Positions 18,043-26,025 of a stretch of 64,000 nt of DNA are shown here, one piece after another. Under the pieces are notes generated by a model. The model was not told where the DNA came from. It saw only the letters and a program-made list of their open reading frames with translations, and searched no databases. The translations under genes were made by a program, and so were the position numbers. This stretch comes from CAWIVH01 sp963839475 (lineage in GTDB: Bacteria; Acidobacteriota; UBA6911), in NCBI GenBank assembly GCA_963839475.1, contig CAWIVH010000008.1, positions 62,001 to 126,000 of the forward strand. The letters run 5' to 3'. The stretch's first letter is position 1. Every line of letters begins with the position of its first letter.

Positions 18043-18066
18043 GACGCCCCTGATTTGGCGTCTTTA
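18043..18066 (+). terminator. Weak candidate terminator after the BNR protein gene
   Basis: GACGCC and GGCGTC form a 6-bp stem with an 8-base loop, followed by TTTATT. The stem is short, so termination efficiency is uncertain. Confidence 0.4.
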
Positions 18067-18107
18067 TTAGTCAGACAACCTTTTCTGGTGTGCCTTTTCT
18101 TATGAGC

Positions 18108-18113
18108 TATAAT
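18108..18113 (+). promoter_or_regulatory. Perfect -10 box directly before the M16-like gene
   Basis: TATAAT lies 11 bases before the ATG at 18125, with no good -35 box. If used, the transcript would start about 5 bases before the ATG, that is, an almost leaderless mRNA. Confidence 0.4.
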
Positions 18114-18124
18114 CAAATGTGTTT

Positions 18125-19540
18125 ATGAAAACTGAGATTATTCTAGCCATCATCCTGCTTTTGTGTTCGACAAGCCAGTCCGGGTTCCCGCAGACCCTGC
18201 CCATTCCTCGACCGCAGCGTCCCTCGGCCCAGCGATCCGGTCAACCTGCCTTTATGCAGAAGTTGAAGTCTTATGACGAGACTCCTTTTGCCGCCAAAGC
18301 GGTGCTGAAAAATGGTCTGACCATTATCGTCCATGAGTTTCACGCATTTCCGGTGGTGTCGATTACGAGCTATGTCCGGGCGGGAATTGCATTCGAAAAT
18401 AATCAGAGCGCCGGAATTTCCGAAACAATGGAGCGCCTCTTCTTCCGGGGGACAACCGCGAAGACAGGCGCGATCGTAGGGAAAGAAATAAAGGCAATGG
18501 GGGGAACCGCGTCCAGTGTGGCGTCCTATGACCAGATTCGCCACGAACTACTTGTTCCGGCGGCGCAATGGAAAAGGGCGCTCGAAATTCAGGCGGATTC
18601 GTTGATCAATCCGGCTTTTGATCCGGATGAGATCAAACGGGCAGCGGAGAATGCCGGTGCGGCACGCAGCATTGTTCCGCCCGGTCTGGGAGGGGCTGGA
18701 TTGAATCGGTCGCTGGCGATTGAGTTTTCGCAAAATGCCGCGACTTCCCCTGGACTCGCCCCCGCTCTGGCATCAGGAAGTTCCACCCGTGAAGCGATTC
18801 AGGACTACTTCAAAGCCCACTACACCGCCGCAGATGTGCTGATGGTTGTTTCCGGCGACATCACCGTATCCGAGGTGCTTGCGGAAGCAGTTCGCCTTTA
18901 CGAGAAGGCGCGACCCGGTTCCCCAAAACCCGAAGCTCCCGCCTCGCCCCGGCCTGCGACGGGTTTCCGCTATTTCGAACAGCGGGGGCACATACGGAAC
19001 CCGCAAATTGTTTTTACATTTCGCGTTCCTGCCTCGACAGCGGCTGAATATCCGGCTTTTGAGGTGCTGGCCAGCATCCTGGGCATGGGTGATGCTTCGC
19101 TCCTTGCCCAAAACCTGCGCGACCGAAAGAACCTGGTTTTGGGAGTGTCCACCGAACTGAACTCCCATGCCGGAGTCGGTTTTTTGCAGGTGGGAATGGA
19201 AGCGGAGGCGAAGAACATCGATCAGAGCGAGATAGCCTTTCTAACGGAATTGGAGCTGCTGAAGCACCATGAGCCGGACGAAGAGGCTATGGAGCGCGCA
19301 TTCGCCATGCTGGAACAAAGATACTGGTCTCGCTTGCAGACGGTGAGCGGAAGGTCGCGAGCGATAGCATTTTTTGAGTCGCAAGGCGATTGGAAAAAGA
19401 TCAACCAGTACCTCTCGCGAGATCCGCCAGGTCAAACCAGCGGATGTCGCGCGATTCGCCGAGAAGTACCTTCGGCTGGCCAACTGCACCTTGCTCGAAT
19501 ATCTTCCTGCGGGTGCAGAAACCAGAGGCCTGACTTCTGA
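18125..19540 (+). CDS. M16 peptidase-like protein, N-terminal half (frame broken near 19421)
   Basis: The product has a signal peptide and a typical M16 (insulinase/pitrilysin) N-terminal fold: LKNGLTIIVHEFHAFPVVSI, then GISETMERLFFRGT near residues 96-109. The usual HxxEH zinc site in that helix reads ETMER, so the zinc ligands are gone. The second subdomain follows with YTAADVLMVVSGD. After KINQYLSR the frame loses similarity and stops at 19540. Removing one base near 19421 rejoins it to the frame beginning IRQVKPADVARFAEKYL. Joined, the gene would encode a ~925-residue two-module M16 protein. I start at the ATG at 18125 rather than the GTG two codons earlier. The break is either a pseudogene lesion or an assembly error. 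Confidence 0.75.
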   Translation: MKTEIILAIILLLCSTSQSGFPQTLPIPRPQRPSAQRSGQPAFMQKLKSYDETPFAAKAVLKNGLTIIVHEFHAFPVVSITSYVRAGIAFENNQSAGISETMERLFFRGTTAKTGAIVGKEIKAMGGTASSVASYDQIRHELLVPAAQWKRALEIQADSLINPAFDPDEIKRAAENAGAARSIVPPGLGGAGLNRSLAIEFSQNAATSPGLAPALASGSSTREAIQDYFKAHYTAADVLMVVSGDITVSEVLAEAVRLYEKARPGSPKPEAPASPRPATGFRYFEQRGHIRNPQIVFTFRVPASTAAEYPAFEVLASILGMGDASLLAQNLRDRKNLVLGVSTELNSHAGVGFLQVGMEAEAKNIDQSEIAFLTELELLKHHEPDEEAMERAFAMLEQRYWSRLQTVSGRSRAIAFFESQGDWKKINQYLSRDPPGQTSGCRAIRREVPSAGQLHLARISSCGCRNQRPDF

Positions 19541-20903
19541 AGCCGCGCTGAGAACCTTCAACGAATTATTGCAGCCTGCATCGGACCAGGCGGCGGCAGA
19601 ACAGGAAAAGGAGACCATTCCGGCAGTCAAAATGCCAGAGCCTGCTGGGATCTATAAGCCCAGCGAAGTACGATTTCCTTATAAGAAGGCCTCCATTCTG
19701 CGCGGACCGGAAATCCTGATGAGGGAGGATCACTCTCTTCCCCTCCTGCAAATCGGATTTTTCTATCCTGGCGGCCGGCTGATGGAAAGCAAGGAGAATG
19801 CCGGCATCACGCTTCTCCTGCTCCAGACAATGATGAGCGGAACCAAGGAGAAAGGACTCCGACAAATCCACAGGCAGATGGAATTGTATGGTGCCGAAGT
19901 CCAGCCGGTGGTCGACGATGATTATTTCGGTGTCCGAATATCCACGCTGTCCAGGAATGTCGAAGGGGTGCTGGAATTGCTTGGAGATATCCTTCAAAAT
20001 CCGGCGCTTTCCGAAGAAGAACTGGCCAGGCAGAAGGAGCTCATCCAAGCCCAGTTGCTCTTTTCCGATGAATCCTCGAAGGAGAAGGCTGAATCCATTT
20101 TGATGAAGTCCCTTTTTCCGGATTTCCCATATTCCTGGAGCGCAAATCAGGTTCGTGAAAATCTGGCACGTTTGAATTTGCCCGCGGTGAAAGACTGGTA
20201 TTCGAAAACGGTTCATAACCGCAAACCTATCGTGGTGATTATCGGAGATACGCAAGGAACCACGTTGGCCGGTTTTTTTGTCCGAAGGTTCAGCGGCACA
20301 AGGTTTCAGGACTCCAAGCTTCCTGAAGGTTTTCCCAGACCGGTGGAGGCTGCGCTCCAATGGGAGGAGAAATGTGAAGCCGGTCCCGACATCGTCCAGG
20401 TTGGTTTTCAGGCTCCACCCGACGGCGATGAGGATTCCTATCCCTTGGAGATTCTCCAGAACCTTATGAGTGGGGAAGGTGGACGATTGACCGAACAGCT
20501 GCGGGATATACAGGGTCTTGCCATCGAAACCTTCTTTCAGTATCAGGCGCGGGCAAAAGGTGGACGGATAATTGCGGGACTATATGCCTCCCCGGAAAAA
20601 GGTGGAAAGGCCGTTGAGGCGATAAAAGCCGAGCTGGCGAAATTTATTGACAGTCCGCTGAGCTATCGCGACTTCCGAGCCGCCGTCAATGGCGCCGTGG
20701 CAGATTACTGGTTTTCGCAGCAGAATCGCTTTGAACAGATCATGGAACTCGCGCGCAGTCTTGCTGCCGGGCATGGGTTGGATGCAGTTCTCGATCACGT
20801 CGCGCGCCTGCAGGAAGTGAAACAGGAAGATCTCCCGGAACTCGCCCGCCGGATCCTAAGCCCCGGGAGGTCCGTTTCTGTTCATCTTGTTGGAAAGCGC
20901 TGA
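19422..20903 (+). CDS. M16 peptidase-like protein, C-terminal half (same gene, shifted frame)
   Basis: This frame continues the previous entry from IRQVKPADVARFAEKYL, a standard M16 segment, into a second M16 module. That module has ILMREDHSLPLLQIGFFYPGG, then AGITLLLLQTMMSGT where an active module would carry HxxEH; again no zinc ligands are present. Later come SWSANQVRENLARLN, VKDWYSKTVHNRKPIVVIIGD and the closing substrate-grip region LMSGEGGRLTEQLRD. M16B proteins often work as an active/inactive pair. Here both modules are inactive-like, and no active partner is encoded nearby. An internal ATG at 19374 could permit independent translation of this part, but no ribosome binding site supports it. 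Confidence 0.7.
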   Translation: MRQVKPADVARFAEKYLRLANCTLLEYLPAGAETRGLTSEAALRTFNELLQPASDQAAAEQEKETIPAVKMPEPAGIYKPSEVRFPYKKASILRGPEILMREDHSLPLLQIGFFYPGGRLMESKENAGITLLLLQTMMSGTKEKGLRQIHRQMELYGAEVQPVVDDDYFGVRISTLSRNVEGVLELLGDILQNPALSEEELARQKELIQAQLLFSDESSKEKAESILMKSLFPDFPYSWSANQVRENLARLNLPAVKDWYSKTVHNRKPIVVIIGDTQGTTLAGFFVRRFSGTRFQDSKLPEGFPRPVEAALQWEEKCEAGPDIVQVGFQAPPDGDEDSYPLEILQNLMSGEGGRLTEQLRDIQGLAIETFFQYQARAKGGRIIAGLYASPEKGGKAVEAIKAELAKFIDSPLSYRDFRAAVNGAVADYWFSQQNRFEQIMELARSLAAGHGLDAVLDHVARLQEVKQEDLPELARRILSPGRSVSVHLVGKR

Positions 20904-21031
20904 TCAGGCGCAAAAATGGCGGCTCCGGCGGCAAACATGAGGGTATAGTGTAGGGTGAACTGACGATTCTGTTAAATTCCCGGCAGTGGCCGGAGTCAGG
21001 GTGAACGACCTGGATAGCGGAGATAAATCTC

Positions 21032-23158
21032 GTGCGCCGTTTCCTGCCGACAACCCGAATGGGCATTTTCACTTCGATTCTCATCGCCCTTTGGTGCCTT
21101 AAAACCCTCGTAATCGTCCCCCGGTTCAGGCAGGTGATCTCCCCGGGACAGCAGTTCGTCATCGAACTGCTTACTTTTCTTCTGGTGATCCCGGCGATTT
21201 ATTACAGCCTTAAGCTGTTTACGGTCGCGCGTCGAAAACTGCTTTGGAAGATCCGCAGGCGCCTGGTCATCGCCCACGTTTTTATCGGTGCGATACCCTC
21301 CATTCTCCTGTTAATCATCCTGAGTGTAGCCGCGCTGCTCTTCTATTATCAGCTCAGCTACTACCTCAGTTCCAACCAGATAGGAATCCATGCAAGTCAG
21401 ATCCATGCGTTCAATCTCTCCATCAAGACTCACCTTGAACGGGTATTGACCGCGTCTCGAATCGATCCCGCACAGGTCAAGACCGTATTCGATCAGGATG
21501 CGGAAATCCTTCTCGGTGCTTACCCATCCGCCGCTGTAATGCTGCGCTACGAGGATATGACCCGCGGGAAAACAGTAATAATTGGGAACGCCAACATAAG
21601 CCAGGACCGGCTCCGGGAATACCAGGTCCCGCGCTGGACTGGAGAGCATGAATTCAATGGCCTGGTTTACGAGGATTTCCAGCCTCAAATTTTTCCGGCT
21701 CCCGATAATGCATCTTCCGCTAGAACAGAGGGGAGGCTGTATCTCCGAAGCCTGGTGACAGGCGAAGCGCGGCCGGGAGGCACCTTCACGGTTGAAGTAT
21801 CCGTACCTTTTAACCGATATCTCTTGGACAGGCTTAAGGCTGCACTCGGACAGGAACTCCTGCTGGCAGATAAGATTCCTGTTTCGGGTCTGAATGTGAT
21901 GCTCCAATCCACGGATATTTTGAGGGATAACATTCTGTGTTCCACCTATGATTCGGATTCATTGCCCCAGGAGCCGAGCCGCTCGGTCTGGTCGATCATG
22001 CTTTATCCAACGTCCTGGAATTCCGGTACCGAGGTCCAGAATGGAGACTCCCAGGTTCTCTTTGTGGAGCTTTCCATGTCACGCCTGATTCAAAATCTCT
22101 TCCGTTCCGAAAGCAACGTAAGCAAAACCATTGTGGGAGTGCTCCAAATCGTGATCGGCTTTTTCCTGGTGGTTGAGATCATTTCCCTGATCTTCGGGAT
22201 CCTCCTCACGAAATCGATCACTTCGGCAGTATATAACCTCGATAGAGGGACACAGTTCATCCAGCGCGGAGATTTCAGCCATCGGATCATGGTCCGGTCC
22301 GATGATCAGCTCGGGGCGCTGGCGGAATCATTCAACCAGATGACCGAATATGTACAGTCGCTGGTTAAAGAAAGGGTGCAAAAAGAAAGGCTGGAACGCG
22401 AGCTCGAAATTGCAAAGGAGGTGCAGGAGCAGCTCTTCCCCAGGCAAGCCCCCAAAATGAAGAATCTCGAATTGACAGGCCTGTGCCTGCCCGCGCGCGT
22501 CGTGAGCGGCGACTATTATGATTTTCTTGCCTTCAACGACAGGCGGATGGGACTGGCTTTGGGGGATATTTGCGGGAAAGGAATTTCGGCGGCGCTGCTC
22601 ATGGCCAACCTCCAGGCGACCCTGCGCAGCAATGTCACCAACTCCTTCAAGGACTTTGAAGATGATTCTGCAGGTGCCGGATCAGCTAGTGTTTCGAGGG
22701 TGGTCACGCACGTCAATCGGCAAATCTATCACCATACTTCGGCCAATAAGTTCGCCACTTTTTTCTACGCCGTTTATGATGGGCGTCAGCCGTCGTTGAC
22801 CTATTGCAATGCCGGACATAATCCCCCCTTGTTCCTCAACGGCGACGGATGCCGCCGCCTGATGACAGGCGGAACCGTGGTCGGAATCTTCCCGGATGCC
22901 ATTTATGAGGAGGAAACCGTCGAATTGAAGCCGGGAGATATCCTACTGGCGTATACCGATGGGATCAGCGAAAGCGTAAATGAATACGGCGAAGAATTCG
23001 GCGAAGAAAGAATCGTGCAGATCCTGGAGAGGAACCGACATTTGTCGGCGGAGATGATCCAGAAAATCATCGTCGAAAGAGTCCTGGAGTGGTCTTTCGA
23101 AGAAGAGCGTGACGACGATATGACCTTAATAATAGCCAAGGTTTTGGACGAAGCCTGA
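21032..23158 (+). CDS. Membrane-bound PP2C/SpoIIE-type serine phosphatase with HAMP domain
   Basis: Translation begins at the GTG at 21032, preceded by GGAGA at workable spacing. The 708-residue protein has three N-terminal membrane helices (about 9-27, 38-60, 75-102). An extracytoplasmic sensor region extends to ~365, followed by a further helix at ~366-390 and a HAMP linker (DRGTQFIQRGDFSHRI...LAESFNQM, about 395-445). A short coiled coil (RLERELEIAKEVQEQLFP) precedes a SpoIIE/PP2C phosphatase. That domain carries the metal-binding GDYYDF, LGDICGKG, CNAGHNPP and DDDMTLII motifs. Such proteins (RsbU-like) dephosphorylate anti-sigma-factor antagonists in partner-switching stress pathways. No anti-sigma partner is visible nearby. 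It is followed by an HTH-receiver gene with its own promoter. Confidence 0.88.
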   Translation: MRRFLPTTRMGIFTSILIALWCLKTLVIVPRFRQVISPGQQFVIELLTFLLVIPAIYYSLKLFTVARRKLLWKIRRRLVIAHVFIGAIPSILLLIILSVAALLFYYQLSYYLSSNQIGIHASQIHAFNLSIKTHLERVLTASRIDPAQVKTVFDQDAEILLGAYPSAAVMLRYEDMTRGKTVIIGNANISQDRLREYQVPRWTGEHEFNGLVYEDFQPQIFPAPDNASSARTEGRLYLRSLVTGEARPGGTFTVEVSVPFNRYLLDRLKAALGQELLLADKIPVSGLNVMLQSTDILRDNILCSTYDSDSLPQEPSRSVWSIMLYPTSWNSGTEVQNGDSQVLFVELSMSRLIQNLFRSESNVSKTIVGVLQIVIGFFLVVEIISLIFGILLTKSITSAVYNLDRGTQFIQRGDFSHRIMVRSDDQLGALAESFNQMTEYVQSLVKERVQKERLERELEIAKEVQEQLFPRQAPKMKNLELTGLCLPARVVSGDYYDFLAFNDRRMGLALGDICGKGISAALLMANLQATLRSNVTNSFKDFEDDSAGAGSASVSRVVTHVNRQIYHHTSANKFATFFYAVYDGRQPSLTYCNAGHNPPLFLNGDGCRRLMTGGTVVGIFPDAIYEEETVELKPGDILLAYTDGISESVNEYGEEFGEERIVQILERNRHLSAEMIQKIIVERVLEWSFEEERDDDMTLIIAKVLDEA

Positions 23159-23303
23159 TCCCTGCCTCGTTCATCACTCCCGATTTTTCCCTTCATCCGG
23201 CTTTCGACCGAAAATACCCTTCACATTTGTATCATTTATAAGGCCGAAACCAGGAAGCTACGATGGTCTGGCCACCAGCTCGTTCCGATGAGATGTAAGA
23301 TGC

Positions 23304-23331
23304 TTGACGAGGCCATGAACTGCAATATATT
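23304..23331 (+). promoter_or_regulatory. Sigma70-type promoter for the HTH-receiver regulator
   Basis: TTGACG (23304-23309) and TATATT (23326-23331) are separated by 16 bases. The predicted transcription start near 23338 lies about 35 bases before the ATG at 23372. Confidence 0.5.
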
Positions 23332-23371
23332 TTACAGTTTCAACAACTTATAAGAAAAGGCCGCCAACCTG

Positions 23372-23944
23372 ATGATCCGACGCTCTTATTTCACCACGTT
23401 TGAGATCAGCCAGCTTTGCGAGGTCAATCCCACGACTGTCCAAAATTGGGTGAAGGAGAGAAAGCTCAAGGCTTTTGTCACGCCCGGGGGCCATCGACGG
23501 ATCAAAAGGGAAGACCTCCTCAACTTCCTAGCCGAATTCCGGATGCCGATTCCGCCCGAGGTTGCGCCAAAAATGCCACTTGTGATGATAGTCGACGACG
23601 AAAGAGATATCCGGGAAATGCTGGTTGAGCTGATGACCGAATCGGAGGCCCGGATCGAGGTGGCGAGCGCAGAAAATGGGGTGGAAGCTCTTCTCAAGAT
23701 CGGCGAGAGGGCTCCTGACCTCCTCATCTTGGATATCAGGATGCCAGGCATGAACGGGATTGAAGTCTGTCGCCAGCTCAAGTCTTCGCCCCGAAATCAG
23801 CGTATCAAAATTGCTGCAATTTCAGGAGATACCAGCTCTTCGACTCAGCAGCAGATCTTAGATGCCGGCGTAGACCTGTTTTTCACGAAACCGCTGAATA
23901 TCCTGGAATTTCGAAACAAAGTACTCAAGCTTATTGGTTGTTGA
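23372..23944 (+). CDS. MerR/excisionase-type HTH plus receiver-domain regulator
   Basis: This 190-residue protein has an unusual domain order. Residues ~5-52 form a MerR/excisionase-like winged helix (FTTFEISQLCEVNPTTVQNWV, then PGGHRRIKREDLLNFL). Residues ~68-188 form a response-regulator receiver. The receiver has the acidic pocket VDDERD, the phospho-accepting Asp121 in LLILDIRMPGMNG, a Ser in the AAISGD position and the conserved Lys173 in FFTKPL. DNA-binding domains normally follow the receiver. No histidine kinase is adjacent, although a hybrid kinase is encoded 35 kb away. It probably binds DNA as a dimer in response to phosphorylation. The downstream isomerase gene is within 14 bases and probably co-transcribed. 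Confidence 0.85.
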   Translation: MIRRSYFTTFEISQLCEVNPTTVQNWVKERKLKAFVTPGGHRRIKREDLLNFLAEFRMPIPPEVAPKMPLVMIVDDERDIREMLVELMTESEARIEVASAENGVEALLKIGERAPDLLILDIRMPGMNGIEVCRQLKSSPRNQRIKIAAISGDTSSSTQQQILDAGVDLFFTKPLNILEFRNKVLKLIGC

Positions 23945-23957
23945 TACGAGGTGGAAT

Positions 23958-25016
23958 TTGTCGATTTTAGACGAACCCGGTCTCTGGCCGGTAATGGACC
24001 CGCTCGGGATGTACGGTCTGATTGAAAGCTTCCCCGACCAATTGCGGGCGGCTTCAAAGGCCGTGTCTTTGATTCAGTTAAAGAAGCCCGCAGAAATGGG
24101 CAGTATCACTATTGCCGGGCTTGGTGGTTCTGCAATTGGCGGCGACGTGGTACGATGCGCGGCTGGAAAACACTTGAAGGTACCCTTCAATGTGTGCCGG
24201 GCTTACGAGCTTCCGGGCTATGTCAACGAATCATCCTTGGTATTTGCGTGCAGCTATTCCGGGAATACAGAAGAGACAATCAGCGTTTACCATTCGGCGC
24301 GTCAGGCTGGCGCCAGAGTGATCTGCATCACTTCTGGAGGACGGTTGGCACAGGCGGCGGCGTCCGATGGAATCGAAGTGGTCACGATTCCCGGCGGGAT
24401 GCCTCCCCGCGCAGCGCTGGGACACTCCGCAATCGCTCTTCTTGGTTCTCTGATGAAACTGGGGGTAATTCCGGATCTGATCCAGGAATTGGAGGAAACA
24501 ACTGAACTGCTTTCGGTGCTTGCCGGGCGCTATGGCAGCCGCGTCGACTCGGATCAAAATGCAGCCAAAAGCATCGCAAGATCCCTATATGGCAAGGTGG
24601 CGGCGATCTATGCCGCCAGCGGCCTTCTCGATGCTGCCGCGACCCGGTGGCGCGGGCAGATTGAAGAAAATGGCAAAAACCTGGCCTTTCATCATCTGCT
24701 TCCCGAGATGAACCATAATGAAATTCTGGGTTGGGAGTGTCCGGAAGAAGGGCTGTCGGGTTTTGGAGCCATTTTCCTGCGCGATCAGGGCGACCACTCT
24801 CAAGTTCAGCGTCGATTTGACCTGACCATGGAAATTGTCGGGCGAAGGGCGGGCGTAGTCCACGAGGTTTGGAGTGAGGGCAATTCTCGCCTGGCCCGGC
24901 TGTTCTCGACCCTATATCTGGGTGATTTCGTCAGTTACTATCTCGCCTTGCTGAACGGCGTGGATCCGACCCGAATTGATGCGATCGATTTCCTCAAACG
25001 CGAACTGAGCCGCTGA
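23958..25016 (+). CDS. Bifunctional phosphoglucose/phosphomannose isomerase (SIS domain)
   Basis: The protein carries the double-SIS fold of the archaeal-type phosphoglucose/phosphomannose isomerases. The first SIS domain has ITIAGLGGSAIGGDVV and SYSGNTEETISVY. A GGMPPRAALGHS linker follows, and the second half has HHLLPEMNHNEILGW, which holds the catalytic Glu and His. It would interconvert fructose-6-phosphate with glucose- or mannose-6-phosphate in the cytoplasm. No ATG fits. I prefer the TTG at 23958, just after GAGGTGG, giving a start (SILDEPGLWPVMDPLGM) similar in length to relatives. A TTG at 23934, overlapping the upstream stop, is the alternative. It is probably co-transcribed with the upstream HTH-receiver gene. 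Confidence 0.85.
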   Translation: MSILDEPGLWPVMDPLGMYGLIESFPDQLRAASKAVSLIQLKKPAEMGSITIAGLGGSAIGGDVVRCAAGKHLKVPFNVCRAYELPGYVNESSLVFACSYSGNTEETISVYHSARQAGARVICITSGGRLAQAAASDGIEVVTIPGGMPPRAALGHSAIALLGSLMKLGVIPDLIQELEETTELLSVLAGRYGSRVDSDQNAAKSIARSLYGKVAAIYAASGLLDAAATRWRGQIEENGKNLAFHHLLPEMNHNEILGWECPEEGLSGFGAIFLRDQGDHSQVQRRFDLTMEIVGRRAGVVHEVWSEGNSRLARLFSTLYLGDFVSYYLALLNGVDPTRIDAIDFLKRELSR

Positions 25017-25103
25017 AAGCCAGGTTTTGGAGATAGGACGGCCTATAGGGTTCATTCCTGGGGAGATAGGCGCCATCAATGGGCGACGGGGGATATATCC
25101 GGG

Positions 25104-25970
25104 ATGGAATTTGCCAAATTTCATGGACTAGGAAACGATTTCATTATTTGCAGGGCGTTCTCGCAGGATGAACATCCCGGATCGCTTTCAGCTATCGCCA
25201 TCCGCCTATGCGAACGGCACCGAGGCGTCGGGGCGGACGGTGTGGTGTTTTACCAGCCCACCCAGGGAGATCACGATGCAGATTTCTCGGCCCTGATTTT
25301 TAACGCGGACGGGAGCAGGGCGGAAATGTCGGGAAACGGCATTCGCTGCCTCGCAGCGCATTTGATGCATTCGGATGAGCATCGGGGAGAAGCTGTCAAG
25401 ATCCGCACGGTTTCCGGCATCAAGAAATTGATCCTGCGCTCCCGGGAAAAGGACCTGTATCGGCTTGAATGCTCGATGGGGCACCCCATTTTGGAGCCGA
25501 AACGTATTCCAGCCCGCGTGGAGACCGGCGATGAGGCCGTTATCCATACTCCAATAGAAACCGCGAGCGGCCGGATACACGTCACCCTCTCATCCATGGG
25601 AAATCCGCACTGCTCGACCTTTTGGCCGGATGTTGCCAAGGCTCCGCTGGAAACGCTCGGGCCTGTGCTGGAGCGAGATTCCCGGTTTCCCAACCGGGCC
25701 AATGTCGAGTTTATCCAGGTGTTGGATCGCAGCCGGATCCGGGTGCGGTTTTGGGAACGCGGAGTGGGCCCGACGCTTTCCTCCGGCACCGGAAGCTCCG
25801 CTGCCGCGGTAGCTTCGATCTTGAGAAAGCTTGTCGACAGCCCGGTAACCGTAGAATCCGAATTGGGAGCTCTCCTCGTGGATTGGCAACCCGGCAGGGA
25901 ACTGGTTCTGACCGGACCCGCTGAATTTGTATGCTGTGGCCGTTATAAATCCGAAGGGGCCTGCTGCTGA
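25104..25970 (+). CDS. dapF: Diaminopimelate epimerase family protein with both catalytic Cys replaced by Ser
   Basis: The 288-residue protein has the DapF signature throughout: FAKFHGLGNDFII at the N-terminus, RHRGVGADGVVF, FNADGSRAEMSGNGIRC, GNPHCSTF, and RVRFWERGVGPTLSSGTGSS. In characterised DapF enzymes two cysteines act as base and acid, in EMCGNG and ACGTGAC. Here they read EMSGNG (Ser76) and SSGTGSS (Ser227). The fold and substrate-binding residues are otherwise intact. DapF converts LL- to meso-diaminopimelate for lysine and peptidoglycan synthesis. With two Ser the chemistry may be slower or on another substrate. No other dap genes lie nearby; the next gene is an M20 peptidase, a family that includes DapE. 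Confidence 0.85.
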   Translation: MEFAKFHGLGNDFIICRAFSQDEHPGSLSAIAIRLCERHRGVGADGVVFYQPTQGDHDADFSALIFNADGSRAEMSGNGIRCLAAHLMHSDEHRGEAVKIRTVSGIKKLILRSREKDLYRLECSMGHPILEPKRIPARVETGDEAVIHTPIETASGRIHVTLSSMGNPHCSTFWPDVAKAPLETLGPVLERDSRFPNRANVEFIQVLDRSRIRVRFWERGVGPTLSSGTGSSAAAVASILRKLVDSPVTVESELGALLVDWQPGRELVLTGPAEFVCCGRYKSEGACC

Positions 25971-26025
25971 GATGAATTCAGACCGGCTTGCGCAGAATGC
26001 ATAAACCTGAGGCGGGGGAGATTCT

